A stretch of 41,751 nucleotides of DNA from Chloroflexia bacterium (GCA_016928715.1 JAFGKG010000119.1:1-41751); one strand, 5' to 3'. Shown: positions 1-8,076, numbered from the stretch's first letter. The notes: a model not told the origin generated them from the sequence alone. Numbers and translations are program-made.

Positions 1-116
1 ACTTTTCCGCGCACGCTTTTTGCCGCCTTTTCAAGAAAAAGATGCCCTAAACAGGCCATTTCCGGTCAAATTTCTACCCCAGTCAGGCGTAGGCGGGGGG
101 GGCAGGCACAGGGGCC

Positions 117-191
117 TGCCCGGTCAGATAGGGGGCAGCCACGGGGGGGCTGCCCCCTACAAGACATATCTACAATGCTATTTATAGAACA
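117..191. repeat. Dispersed palindromic repeat, copy A
   Basis: A perfect 10-bp stem (131-140 with 148-157) of the GGGGGCAGCC / GGCTGCCCCC type is followed by a tail TACAATGCTATTTATAGAAC. The stem core and the tail recur at 35639-35767, and looser versions lie at 29822-29881, 17225-17235 and 38008-38024. The left flank CTGCCCGGTCAGATA also recurs at 35732-35746 with one change. The remaining bases of 1-116 contain no gene or clear signal that I can see. Confidence 0.75.
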
Positions 192-201
192 GGCCCAAGA
201 G

Positions 202-1077
202 ATGCCACCACCCTTGATTGAGGTACGCGACCTCCACTTTAGCTACAACCCCGGCAGCGACCGGGAGATCAAGGCCCTGCGCGGTATTAGCCTGGACATC
301 CCCGGCAGTGCCTATATCGCCATTATCGGGGCCAACGGATCGGGCAAGTCCACCCTGGCCCGCCATTTCAACGCCCTGCTGCTCCCCAGCCAGGGGGATG
401 TGTGGGTCCGGGGGTTGAACACCCGCGAGCGGCGGCACCACCAGGCCATCCGCCACTGTGTGGGCATGGTCTTTCAGGACCCCGACAACCAGGTCGTCGC
501 CACCATTGTCGAGGAGGACGTGGCCTTTGGCCCGGAGAACCTGGGCCTGCCGCCGGAGGAACTGCTCTCCCGGGTGGATTGGGCGCTGCAGGTCGTCGGC
601 CTGGCCGACCAGCGCCAACGCTCCCCGCTGCATCTCTCCGCCGGCCAGCGCCAGCGCCTGGCCCTCGCCGGCGCCCTGGCCATGCGGCCGGCCTGCCTGG
701 TCTTGGACGAGGCCAGCGCCATGCTGGACCCGGCCGGCCGGCGGGCCACCCGGCTGATCGTCCGCCAACTGCACGGCCAGGGCGCCACCATCGTGAGCAT
801 CAGCCAGCGCATGGAGGAGGCCGTCGAGGCCCAGCGCGTGATCGTACTCTCGCAGGGCCGAGTGGTTCTGGACGGCTCCCCGGCCCGGGTCTTTGCGGAG
901 GAGGCGCTGCTGCGGCAACTGGGCCTGGAGCTGCCGCCATCCGCGCGCTTGGCCCGGCTGCTGCACGAGCGCTGCCCCTCCTTCCCGCCGGACCTGCTCA
1001 CCCCGGACGAACTGGTGCGCGAGCTAAAAGCGCGGGCGGCTTTTGGGCCACCCGCAGACGCAGGAGGAGACGGATGA
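202..1077 (+). CDS. ecfA1: ECF transporter ATPase EcfA1-like
   Basis: This is an ABC ATPase of the energy-coupling factor family. It works with the next ATPase and EcfT on the cytoplasmic face to power vitamin uptake. Walker A (GANGSGKST) is at about residues 43-51, the signature LSAGQ at 145-149 and Walker B LVLDEASAMLDP near 166-177; the ASAMLDP form is typical of EcfA1. The switch-loop His is replaced by Gln202 (SISQRMEEA), which is unusual. I chose ATG 202 (291 residues) over ATG 175, because the product then starts MPPPLIEV, like the neighbour's MTRPPPLIEV, and because 175-191 lies inside a dispersed repeat. The ribosome site is weak. The stop overlaps the next start (ATGA). The family call is secure. 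Confidence 0.93.
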   Translation: MPPPLIEVRDLHFSYNPGSDREIKALRGISLDIPGSAYIAIIGANGSGKSTLARHFNALLLPSQGDVWVRGLNTRERRHHQAIRHCVGMVFQDPDNQVVATIVEEDVAFGPENLGLPPEELLSRVDWALQVVGLADQRQRSPLHLSAGQRQRLALAGALAMRPACLVLDEASAMLDPAGRRATRLIVRQLHGQGATIVSISQRMEEAVEAQRVIVLSQGRVVLDGSPARVFAEEALLRQLGLELPPSARLARLLHERCPSFPPDLLTPDELVRELKARAAFGPPADAGGDG

Positions 1078-1934
1078 CCCGGCCGCCCCCCCTGATCGAG
1101 GTCCACGACCTGCACTACCGCTACATGCGGGGGACACCCCTGGAGAGGGAGGCGCTGCGGGGGGTGGATTTCGACTTGTATCCCGGGGAGGTTGTCGGCG
1201 TGATCGGGCCGACCGGTTCGGGCAAGTCCACCCTGCTGCAGCACCTCAACGGCCTGCTGCGGCCGCAGGCCGGCACCGTCCGCGTGGCCGGCCAGGACCT
1301 GTCCGACCCCGAATGCGATCTGCGCGCCCTCCGGCTGCGCGTGGCCCTGCTCTTTCAGAACGCCGGGGACCAGCTCTTTGAAGCCTACCTGGCCGACGAC
1401 GTGGCCTTTGGGCCATTGAACATGGGACTGCCCCAGGACGAGGTGCGCCGGAGGGTGTGCCGGGCCATGGAGGCCGCCGGCCTGCCCCTGGAGACGTACC
1501 GCGATCGCTTGACCTTCTCCCTCAGTGGAGGAGAACGCCGCCGGGCTGGCCTGGCCGGCGTCCTGGCCCTGGACCCGCAGGTGCTCGTCCTGGACGAGCC
1601 CCTGGCCGGCCTGGACCCACAGGGCTGCCGGGACCTGTTGGGCCTGATCCAAAGCTGGCAGCAGCGGGAGAACCGCGCCATTGTCTGGACCTCGCACTCG
1701 ATGGAGGAAATTGCCCAACTGGCCCAGCGCATCTACGTCCTGGCCGAGGGGCGGGTCGTGCTGCAGGGCCCGCCCCGGCAGGTCTTTCAGGATGCCCGGC
1801 TGTGCGAATACGACCTGGAGCCGCCGCTGGTGACCCAGGTGCTGGGCGAGCTGCGCCGGGCCGGCTACCCGGTCTCGGGCGACGCGCTCACGCTGGAAGA
1901 AGCGGCCGACGCCCTGCAGGAGCTGCTGCCATGA
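1074..1934 (+). CDS. ecfA2: ECF transporter ATPase EcfA2-like
   Basis: This is the second ABC ATPase of the ECF module, expected to pair with EcfA1 as a heterodimer. It has 286 residues. Walker A GPTGSGKST is at 45-53, the signature LSGGERRRAGLAG lies mid-protein, Walker B is VLVLDEPLAGLDP, and the switch His is present (TSHSMEE, His208), unlike its partner. A strong GGAGGAG ribosome site precedes ATG 1074, which overlaps the upstream stop by ATGA. The 3' end overlaps EcfT in the same way, so the three genes are probably translationally coupled. Confidence 0.94.
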   Translation: MTRPPPLIEVHDLHYRYMRGTPLEREALRGVDFDLYPGEVVGVIGPTGSGKSTLLQHLNGLLRPQAGTVRVAGQDLSDPECDLRALRLRVALLFQNAGDQLFEAYLADDVAFGPLNMGLPQDEVRRRVCRAMEAAGLPLETYRDRLTFSLSGGERRRAGLAGVLALDPQVLVLDEPLAGLDPQGCRDLLGLIQSWQQRENRAIVWTSHSMEEIAQLAQRIYVLAEGRVVLQGPPRQVFQDARLCEYDLEPPLVTQVLGELRRAGYPVSGDALTLEEAADALQELLP

Positions 1935-2821
1935 GCGAGTTTGAGTTGAGCCGGAACCTGGCCTTTGGCCAGTACTTTCCCGGGGACTCGCCCCTGCACC
2001 GGCTGGACGCCCGGGTCAAGCTCTTGGGGGCCGCCCTGCTGATGCTGACGTTGATGTTCCAGCAGGGGCCTGCCCTGACCCTGCTGGGGGTGCTGCTGGT
2101 CCTGCTGCTTTTCTGGCTGGCCCGCGCCCCCCTGCACTTTGCCCTGCGCGGCCTGCGCCCGCTGCTGCCGCTCCTGCTCTTTGCCCTGCTGCTGCAGTTG
2201 CTCTTTTATCCCCACCGGCAGGCCATCGCCGAGGGCAGCCTGGCGCTGCTGGAGTGGGGGCCCGTGCTGCTTAGCGGCGCGGCGCTGGCGGCGCTGGCGG
2301 CGTTGGTGCTGCGCATGATCTCGATCGTGCTCCTGCTGACCCTGCTCGGCGCCTGCGCCGACGTGACCGACCTGACCCACGGCATGCAGGGGCTGCTGCG
2401 GCCGCTGCAGCGGCTGGGGCTGCCGGCGCACGAGTTTTCCATGGTCCTGGTCATCGCCCTGCGCTTTGTGCCGCTGCTGGTCCGCGAGTTGGAACGGCTG
2501 ATGAAAGCGCAGGCCGCCCGGGGGGCCGACTTTGGACGGGGCCGCGGTGGCATCGTGCGGCGCGTGAGCAAGATCATGCCCCTGATCATCCCGCTCTTTG
2601 TCACCGCGCTGCGGCGGGCCGAGGATTTGGCCGTAGCGATGGAGGCGCGGGGCTATGCCGGCGGGCGGGGCCGCAGCCACCTGGTCTGCCTGCACATGCG
2701 GCCGGCCGACGGCCTCGCCCTGTTTTTGGTCTGCGCCGCCTGTGCGGGTCTGTGGTTTGTGGATCTGGGGGCTTTGGAAGAGATCGCCGCCACCTGGCTG
2801 CGGGGGCTTTGGATTGTTTGA
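1931..2821 (+). CDS. ecfT: ECF transporter transmembrane protein EcfT
   Basis: This is the membrane coupling subunit, which transmits ATP-driven movement to the substrate-binding S component. It has 296 residues with several hydrophobic segments (about 33-65, 70-90, 105-145 and near the C-terminus). The two Ala-Arg-Gly coupling motifs that dock into the ATPases are visible: ARG at 196-198 (AQAARGADFG) and ARG at 239-241 (AMEARGYAGG). The N-terminal DSPLHRLDARVKLL is also characteristic of the family. ATG 1931 overlaps the EcfA2 stop. Confidence 0.94.
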   Translation: MSEFELSRNLAFGQYFPGDSPLHRLDARVKLLGAALLMLTLMFQQGPALTLLGVLLVLLLFWLARAPLHFALRGLRPLLPLLLFALLLQLLFYPHRQAIAEGSLALLEWGPVLLSGAALAALAALVLRMISIVLLLTLLGACADVTDLTHGMQGLLRPLQRLGLPAHEFSMVLVIALRFVPLLVRELERLMKAQAARGADFGRGRGGIVRRVSKIMPLIIPLFVTALRRAEDLAVAMEARGYAGGRGRSHLVCLHMRPADGLALFLVCAACAGLWFVDLGALEEIAATWLRGLWIV

Positions 2822-2890
2822 GCATCATCCGTATGGAGAACGTGCAAACGGGCAGCGTTCTTATGGTCAAATGCATCAAGGAGGTCTGTC

Positions 2891-3664
2891 ATGCAAGTGA
2901 GTACCCGTCAGATCGTCGTCGCCGGCGTCATGAGCGCCATTGCCATCCTGCTGGCCATCATTCCCGTGGGACCCAACTCGCTGGGGTTCATCCCCTTTTT
3001 CCTGGGGACTTCTATCACCATCATGCACATCCCCGTTATCATCGGGGCCGTGCTGCAGGGGCCCTGGGTCGGGCTGTTCGTGGGGCTCATCTTTGGCCTG
3101 TCCAGCATGCTCTGGGCCTATATCCGGCCCACGGGTGGGGACATCTATTTTCAGAACCCCTTCATCTCGGTCCTGCCGCGGCTGTTCATCGGCCTGGAGG
3201 CCTACCTGGTCTACCGGCTGGCGAAACAGGGCCGCTGGTGGCAGGCCATCCTGGCGCTCGTTCTGATCCTGGCCATCGCCGCTCCCGTCGTGGTCTATGG
3301 CACGACCATTTTGGATTATGAACCCGGGCTCAAGGTGCTGGTGCTGGTTTCCTCCCTGGTGCTGGCTGTGCTGGCCCTGGCCGGCCTGATCCTGGCCCGG
3401 CAGCAGGGGGAACTGGCGGCCGTGGGCGCGGCGGCGGTGGCCGGCACCCTGACCAACACCGTTCTGGTCCTGACGGCCATCGGGCTCGCCGGCAGCTTTG
3501 AATGGGTACCGCCGCTTCCCTCCAGCCTGCTCCTGGCGCTCGGCCTGACCAACGGCCTGCCCGAGATCATTGCCGCCGTGATCGTCAGCGTCGCCGTCAT
3601 CGCCGCCTGGAAGCAGATCGAGGTCGGCCGCAAAGGGGCGCGCATCTTTCAGGAGGAGGGCTAG
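2891..3664 (+). CDS. ECF substrate-binding S component, probably pantothenate (PanT-like)
   Basis: This is a hydrophobic 257-residue protein with the S-component signature region ITIMHIPVIIGAV followed by GLFVGLIFGLSS. Such proteins bind a vitamin at the outer face and topple when the ECF module hydrolyses ATP. The N-terminal VVAGVMSAIAILLAI resembles the docking helix. It is longer than the usual 170-200 residues because of extra hydrophobic segments around 115-170. It sits between EcfT and coaX (2 bp before coaX), so pantothenate is the most likely substrate; this comes from context and resemblance to PanT/COG4684, and other vitamins cannot be excluded. AGGAGG precedes ATG 2891. The 69-bp gap after EcfT has a small AGAACG/CGTTCT inverted repeat. 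Confidence 0.8.
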   Translation: MQVSTRQIVVAGVMSAIAILLAIIPVGPNSLGFIPFFLGTSITIMHIPVIIGAVLQGPWVGLFVGLIFGLSSMLWAYIRPTGGDIYFQNPFISVLPRLFIGLEAYLVYRLAKQGRWWQAILALVLILAIAAPVVVYGTTILDYEPGLKVLVLVSSLVLAVLALAGLILARQQGELAAVGAAAVAGTLTNTVLVLTAIGLAGSFEWVPPLPSSLLLALGLTNGLPEIIAAVIVSVAVIAAWKQIEVGRKGARIFQEEG

Positions 3665-3666
3665 GC

Positions 3667-4437
3667 ATGCTGCTCTGCATCGATGTCGGCAACACCAATA
3701 TCGTCCTGGGCCTGTACCGGGGGGAGACCCTGGTGAACCACTGGCGCATCGCCACCGGCCGCCAGCGCATGGCCGACGAGTACGCGGCGCTGCTGCTGGT
3801 GCTGCTGGAACAGGCCGGCCACAGCCCGCGGGACATCCAGGCCGGCGCCCTGGCCAGCGTCGTCCCCCCCCTGACCGGGGTGTTCGTGGACCTCTGCCGG
3901 CGCTACCTGGAGATCGACCCGCTGGTGGTCGACGCCGGGGTGCGCACCGGCGTGCGCATCCGCTACGACAACCCCCGCGAGGTGGGCGCGGATCGGGTGG
4001 TGAACGCGGCGGCCACCCTGCACAAATACGGTGGGCCGGCCTGCGTGGTGGACTTTGGCACCGGCACCACCTTTGACGCCATCTCAGCCGAGGGGGATTA
4101 TGTAGGGGGGGCTATCGCCCCAGGCATTGGTATCGCCGCCTGGGCCCTGACCGAGCGCGCGGCCAAGCTGCCTCGGGTGGACATTGCCCGGCCGCCCCAG
4201 GCCATCGGCCGCAACACCGTGCACAGCATCCAATCCGGCCTGCTCTTTGGCTACGTGGGCCTGGTCAAGGAACTCGTGCAGCGCTTTCGCCAGGAATTGG
4301 GCCCAAACATGCGCGTCATCGCCACCGGGGGGCTGGCCGAACTGCTCGCCCAGGAGACGGACGTTTTCGACGCCGTGGACCCCTGGCTGACCATCGAGGG
4401 GCTGCGCCTGATCTATGCGCTGAACCACCCTGCCTAG
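3667..4437 (+). CDS. coaX: Type III pantothenate kinase
   Basis: CoaX phosphorylates pantothenate to 4'-phosphopantothenate, the first committed step of coenzyme A synthesis, in the cytoplasm. It has 256 residues, the usual size. The ASKHA-fold phosphate motif DVGNTN is at 6-11, GADRVVNA with likely catalytic Asp109 is central, and the second phosphate loop DFGTGTTFD starts at 129. A strong AGGAGG lies upstream of ATG 3667, within the end of the S-component gene. It is the last gene of the ECF unit and supports a pantothenate role for the transporter. Confidence 0.96.
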   Translation: MLLCIDVGNTNIVLGLYRGETLVNHWRIATGRQRMADEYAALLLVLLEQAGHSPRDIQAGALASVVPPLTGVFVDLCRRYLEIDPLVVDAGVRTGVRIRYDNPREVGADRVVNAAATLHKYGGPACVVDFGTGTTFDAISAEGDYVGGAIAPGIGIAAWALTERAAKLPRVDIARPPQAIGRNTVHSIQSGLLFGYVGLVKELVQRFRQELGPNMRVIATGGLAELLAQETDVFDAVDPWLTIEGLRLIYALNHPA

Positions 4438-4452
4438 CGCCGGGCCGGCGCT
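4436..4452. terminator. Palindrome between convergent genes
   Basis: A perfect 17-base palindrome AGCGCCGGGCCGGCGCT (8-bp arms, one central base) spans the stop codons of coaX (+) and of the exporter permease (-). It could end transcription from both sides, but it lacks a clear T-tract on either strand, so intrinsic termination is uncertain. Confidence 0.4.
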
Positions 4453-5284
4453 ATAAATCGCGCCGCTGGAAGGAGCGCAGGGCCAGCAGCAGGACGACGG
4501 CGATATACACGCCCGTATAGGCCACCATGGCCGGGCTGGGCGCGCTGGCCGAGGCAAAGGGCGAGATGCCCAGGTCTCGCAGAAAGGGCGGCTGCATCAA
4601 GTAGGCCGCCCGTTTCCACATCGACTCGGCCGGAACGAGCAGGCTGACCACGATGCCGGTGTTGACCATGGCCTCGTTCTGGATAAAGGCGCCGATCTGC
4701 TCGATCCAGCCGCCGACAAAGGTCAGCCCGTAGAGCATAAACATCACCGTGCCGTTGGCCAGCGTGGACAGGCGGGTCCCCCCCAGGATCGAAAGGGAGA
4801 GCAGCACCAGGCTGCCCAACACGATCAGGGGCACGCCCTGGAGGGGTTGGGGCGGCAGGTAGCCGGAGATCAGCCAGACGATGGCTATCAGACCTACGCT
4901 CATGACCAGGATAAATGCGGATAGCATGGCCGCCAGGCCCAACCATTTGCCCAGGATAACCTCCCAACGCCGCAGCGGCTTGGTCACGATGGTCTGGATG
5001 GTCCCGGAAGCGATCTCGCCGGCGATGACGCCGGCCGAGGTCAGCACGGTCAGCACAATGCCCAAAAAGTTGACCACGTACAGGCCCATCAGCAAAAAGA
5101 TGCTGTTGAAATCGATCATCATGGTGACGGGATCGGGGGAATGCCGGCTGACCTCGCGGTGCAGCAGCAGGAAGCCGATGGCGTACAGGACCAGAAAGGC
5201 CAGGCCGATCAGGACGATAATCCAAAGCAGCTTGCGCTGGCGGGCCTCTTGAAAACTCAGGCGGGCGATCGTCAACGTCCTCAT
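4451..5284 (-). CDS. ABC-2 type transporter permease
   Basis: This is the membrane half of an ABC exporter, 277 residues with about six hydrophobic segments: roughly 18-42, 62-85, 95-105, 118-143, 155-175 and 250-270. The stretch AGEIASGTIQTIVTKP after the second segment is the typical loop of NosY/ABC-2 permeases that contacts the ATPase. The start at 5284 overlaps the ATPase stop by 4 bp, so the two are coupled. The substrate cannot be told from sequence. It lies downstream of a sigma/anti-sigma pair on the same strand. Confidence 0.87.
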   Translation of the reverse strand: MRTLTIARLSFQEARQRKLLWIIVLIGLAFLVLYAIGFLLLHREVSRHSPDPVTMMIDFNSIFLLMGLYVVNFLGIVLTVLTSAGVIAGEIASGTIQTIVTKPLRRWEVILGKWLGLAAMLSAFILVMSVGLIAIVWLISGYLPPQPLQGVPLIVLGSLVLLSLSILGGTRLSTLANGTVMFMLYGLTFVGGWIEQIGAFIQNEAMVNTGIVVSLLVPAESMWKRAAYLMQPPFLRDLGISPFASASAPSPAMVAYTGVYIAVVLLLALRSFQRRDL

Positions 5285-6186
5285 GGCGTCTCATCCATGG
5301 CCCGAACAAAGAGCTCTTCCAGGGAGAGCCGGCGGGGGGACAGCTCGTAGAGCTGCGCCCCGCCCGAGACGAGCCATTGGGCCACGGCCGGCAGGGCGTT
5401 CTCGTCCGCCACCACCAGGGTCAATCGGTCCGTCTCGACAGCGCTGAGACTGCCCCAGCGCGTCAACCCCTCCAGCAGGTCCGGGGTCAGTCCGGTCGCG
5501 CGCACCTGTATCTCTACCGTCTGTCCGGCCAGCTCTTCCAGCGTGCCGGTGCGAATCACCCGTCCCTGCTTGATAATGACCACCCGATCGCAGGCAGCCT
5601 CGACCTCGCCCAGCAGGTGCGAGTTCAAAAAGATGGTCACGCCGGCCCCGCGCAATTCCCGGATGAGAAAGCGTACCTCCCGGCGGCCCATGGGGTCCAG
5701 TCCCGAGGTCGGCTCGTCCAAAATGACCAGTTCGGGTTCGTTGAGGAGGGCCTGGGCCAGCCCAATGCGCTGCAGCATGCCCTTGGAGAATTTCTCCAGG
5801 CGGGTATGCCCCCAACGGGCCAGCCCCACCTGTTCCAGCAGCCGGGGAATCCGCTGCCGGCGCCGCTCGGGCGGCATGGCGTAAAGCCGGCCGTGCAGGT
5901 CCAAAAATTCCAGGGCCGTCAGCCAGGGATGAAAGCTAAAATGCTCGGGCAAAAAACCCAGCCGGGCCATCGCGGCGGGATCCCCCGGCGGCCGGTCCAG
6001 GATGCGGGCCTGGCCCGAGGTCGGATGGGCCAGGCCCAACAGCATGTTGACGGTCGTGGTCTTGCCGGCGCCGTTGGGGCCCAGGAAGCCCAGCACCTCG
6101 CCCCGCTCCACGGACAGGTCCAGGCGGTCCACGGCCACGGTGCGGCCGTACACTTTGCTCAATGCCGTCGTCTCAATCACCGTCAT
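5281..6186 (-). CDS. ABC transporter ATP-binding protein
   Basis: This is a 301-residue ATPase of the DrrA/CcmA-like exporter class. Walker A GPNGAGKTTT is at 36-45, the signature FSKGMLQRIGLAQ is central, Walker B is VILDEPTSGLDPMGR and the switch His is in LNSHLLGEVE. A C-terminal regulatory-type domain of about 80 residues follows. It forms the exporter with the overlapping permease gene downstream. AAGGGAT precedes the start at 6186. The substrate is unknown; membrane stress or antibiotic export would fit the sigma-factor context but is inference. Confidence 0.92.
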   Translation of the reverse strand: MTVIETTALSKVYGRTVAVDRLDLSVERGEVLGFLGPNGAGKTTTVNMLLGLAHPTSGQARILDRPPGDPAAMARLGFLPEHFSFHPWLTALEFLDLHGRLYAMPPERRRQRIPRLLEQVGLARWGHTRLEKFSKGMLQRIGLAQALLNEPELVILDEPTSGLDPMGRREVRFLIRELRGAGVTIFLNSHLLGEVEAACDRVVIIKQGRVIRTGTLEELAGQTVEIQVRATGLTPDLLEGLTRWGSLSAVETDRLTLVVADENALPAVAQWLVSGGAQLYELSPRRLSLEELFVRAMDETP

Positions 6187-6211
6187 AAAATATCCCTTGC
6201 GCTTGGCTTGC

Positions 6212-6239
6212 GGGCGGGGCGATCATTTTCGCCCCGCCC
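6212..6239 (-). terminator. GC-rich hairpin after anti-sigma gene
   Basis: Perfect 11-bp stem GGGCGGGGCGA (6212-6222) with TCGCCCCGCCC (6229-6239) and a 6-base loop, between the anti-sigma stop and the ABC ATPase start. There is no T-tract. It may attenuate rather than end transcription into the exporter genes, or stabilise the upstream message. Confidence 0.4.
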
Positions 6240-6258
6240 ACAAGCGTGGATTTCGGCC

Positions 6259-7392
6259 CTAGCGCAGCGAATCCGCCGCCTTGAGCAGCGCCTCGTTCGA
6301 GGTGTTATAGCCCAGCACGGCATAGACGAAACCGTCGCGCTGCCACAGGACCACATTGTTTTGGCGGGCCGAGGTCGAGGAGGTCTCTTCGATCAACAGC
6401 CCCTCGACGCCATCCACCTCGACCTCGCGGAACTGGGTCACCTCTTTGGGCAGGGGGATGACCAGGGTGCTGGCCCAATCGATGTTTTGGGACAATCGCT
6501 CCGCTTCCTGGGGCGACATCCCCAGGAACTGCAGCAGGGCCTGTCCCATCATCTCGGGTTCCAGGCCCGGCGGCAGGGTCAGCTCGGGACTGGGCATCTG
6601 CACCAGCACCAGGCCGTGGTCCTGCCTGGTGCGGTATTCCTGCCAGACTATGGCGGGGAAATCCACTTCCACGCTGAGGGGGTCTACCTCCGGCAGGTCT
6701 ACCTGTTGCAGTTCCAGCATATTCAGCAGCATCTGCAGGCGCGCTCGTTCCACCTCGTAGCGCATGGCCGGACCGCGCAGGACGACAAACTCGTCCAGGG
6801 CCGCGCCCCCCGGCAGTACGGTCGGGGTGCGCACCGCATATCCGGCCAGGGCGCCGGCCTCTGCGGCGTCGGCCACCCCTTGACCTTCGCCCGGCTCGCG
6901 CAGAAAGGTGGGTTGGCCCAGCGCTCCGGATTCGATCAGCCCTTCCAACTCTTGCAGGCGTTCCACCTGCTCTGCGTCCACCGGGATGACGGCGAACTTG
7001 GTCACGCGGAACACGCCCAAGAACTCGGCCGCGGCCTGGCGCACCGGCGCTATGCTGAACAATAACAGCACCAGAGCTAGGGTGGTCAAGCCGACGGCAA
7101 GCGGCCGCCAGCGGGGATTTCCCAGGGATCGCCGCAGGGAAAAGAGCCAGGCCGCCCCCCCTTTGCGCCCTGGTCGGGCCTGAAAGCGAGCCAGGGCCGC
7201 CGCCGTATCAGGCAGGTGCGGTGGGTCTAGGCGGGCCAGGCGTTGGGCCAGGGCTGCGTTCTGGCCGCGCAGTTCCTCGATTTTGGCCCGACAGGCGGCG
7301 CAGTCCAGCAGGTGCTGTTCCAGCGCGGCCGCCTCCGCGGGGGCCAGGGCCTGATCCAAATAGGCCTGCAATTGACCTACATCACATTTCAT
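6259..7392 (-). CDS. Membrane-anchored zinc-finger anti-sigma factor
   Basis: This 377-residue protein has an N-terminal anti-sigma zinc finger: Cys3, then His27-x3-Cys31-x2-Cys34 (QHLLDCAAC), which normally holds the partner sigma factor at the membrane. A single transmembrane helix is at about 96-115. The remaining 260 residues are extracytoplasmic and probably sense a signal; they show the DUF4367-like pattern found in bacterial anti-sigma factors. The start at 7392 lies inside the end of the sigma gene (11-bp overlap) with GAGGAGG upstream, so the partners are co-translated. Confidence 0.9.
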   Translation of the reverse strand: MKCDVGQLQAYLDQALAPAEAAALEQHLLDCAACRAKIEELRGQNAALAQRLARLDPPHLPDTAAALARFQARPGRKGGAAWLFSLRRSLGNPRWRPLAVGLTTLALVLLLFSIAPVRQAAAEFLGVFRVTKFAVIPVDAEQVERLQELEGLIESGALGQPTFLREPGEGQGVADAAEAGALAGYAVRTPTVLPGGAALDEFVVLRGPAMRYEVERARLQMLLNMLELQQVDLPEVDPLSVEVDFPAIVWQEYRTRQDHGLVLVQMPSPELTLPPGLEPEMMGQALLQFLGMSPQEAERLSQNIDWASTLVIPLPKEVTQFREVEVDGVEGLLIEETSSTSARQNNVVLWQRDGFVYAVLGYNTSNEALLKAADSLR

Positions 7393-7954
7393 GGTGTCCT
7401 CCTCGTGCCGGGGTCTCGATCACCTGCTGGTAGGCCGACTCAAAGGACGCCTTGGACCGGGAGAGCAGCGTTCCCACAGAAGAAGGGGCTGTCTGGACTG
7501 CCTCGGCCAGCTCTCGGTAGCTCAGGCCGGCATAGTACAACAGCAGGAGCTTGGCCTGATGAGGCGAGAGCCGGGCCAATGCTCGGTGCACCAGGTCTCG
7601 TTCCTCGTCTCGCAGGACGGCCTCCACCGGATCGGTCGCCTTGGATCGCAGCGGTTCTGCTCGACGGGCCTCTCGTGTTTGGCGTTGTATGCGCCGTCGG
7701 TGGCTGCGCAGGGCATTGTAGGCCAGGTTTGTGGCCACCCGGTAGAGCCAGGCCCGCAGGTTGTGCTCGCGGCCAGGAGGGAAGCGGTGTTCGTACAGGC
7801 GTATAAAGGCCTCCTGAGCCAGATCCTCGGCCTCCTCCTGGCTGCCGACGATGCGGAACAGCAGCCTGTAGACCCCGGCATAGTGGGTTTGAAACAGGCT
7901 CTCAAAATCCAGTTCGTCCTCAGTGGTCTGTTGCCAGGTGTTGGTGATCATCAT
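7382..7954 (-). CDS. ECF-family RNA polymerase sigma factor
   Basis: This 190-residue sigma factor has region 2 at about 18-90 (GSQEEAEDLAQEAFIRLYEH and AWLYRVATNLAYNALRS) and region 4 at about 125-175 (LSYRELAEAVQTAPSSVGTL helix-turn-helix), with no region 1 or 3, as expected for the extracytoplasmic-function group. It is followed by its overlapping anti-sigma gene and then an ABC exporter, which is the likeliest regulon member. Two consecutive ATGs (7954, 7951) are possible starts. The upstream gap holds a 10-bp inverted repeat. The signal and promoter recognised are unknown. Confidence 0.93.
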   Translation of the reverse strand: MMITNTWQQTTEDELDFESLFQTHYAGVYRLLFRIVGSQEEAEDLAQEAFIRLYEHRFPPGREHNLRAWLYRVATNLAYNALRSHRRRIQRQTREARRAEPLRSKATDPVEAVLRDEERDLVHRALARLSPHQAKLLLLYYAGLSYRELAEAVQTAPSSVGTLLSRSKASFESAYQQVIETPARGGHHEM

Positions 7955-7973
7955 GGACGGATCCTTTTACGTG

Positions 7974-8017
7974 GCCTGATCGAAATGCGCCTGTGCCCAA
8001 GGGGTCATCGATCAGGC
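7974..8017. promoter_or_regulatory. 10-bp inverted repeat upstream of the sigma gene
   Basis: Perfect inverted repeat GCCTGATCGA (7974-7983) and TCGATCAGGC (8008-8017) with 24 bases between, lying 20 bp before the sigma start within the 122-bp gap after the complex I-like operon. It could be an operator, a 5'-leader hairpin or a weak terminator. TGTCACA, resembling some ECF-type -35 sites, is on the minus strand at 8055-8049, but no matching -10 at proper spacing was found. Confidence 0.5.
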
Positions 8018-8076
8018 TCTACTTTATTAACACCGACCGTCCGAGAAATGTGACAGGAACGCACCGTTGTGTTAGC

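Noticed and set aside
175-201. Upstream ATG 175 as ecfA1 start
   Set aside because: It lies in the tail of a dispersed repeat and adds residues absent from the paralogue; 202 chosen.
178-966. Long open frame on the minus strand opposite ecfA1 (262 codons)
   Set aside because: Low-complexity Gln/Gly/Ala composition, no domain; the plus frame has full ABC ATPase motifs. High GC lowers stop frequency in antisense frames.
402-1073. In-frame extension upstream of the second ATPase
   Set aside because: It overlaps EcfA1 in another frame, has Pro/Gly/Arg composition with no homology, and ATG 1074 has a strong ribosome site.
5377-7065. 562-codon plus-strand frame opposite the ABC ATPase and anti-sigma genes
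   Set aside because: Antisense shadow: His/Gln/Gly-rich, spans two real genes, no domain.
8029-8055. ECF-type autoregulatory promoter before the sigma gene
   Set aside because: Only TGTCACA fits; no CGTC-like -10 at about 16 bases, so the match is incomplete.
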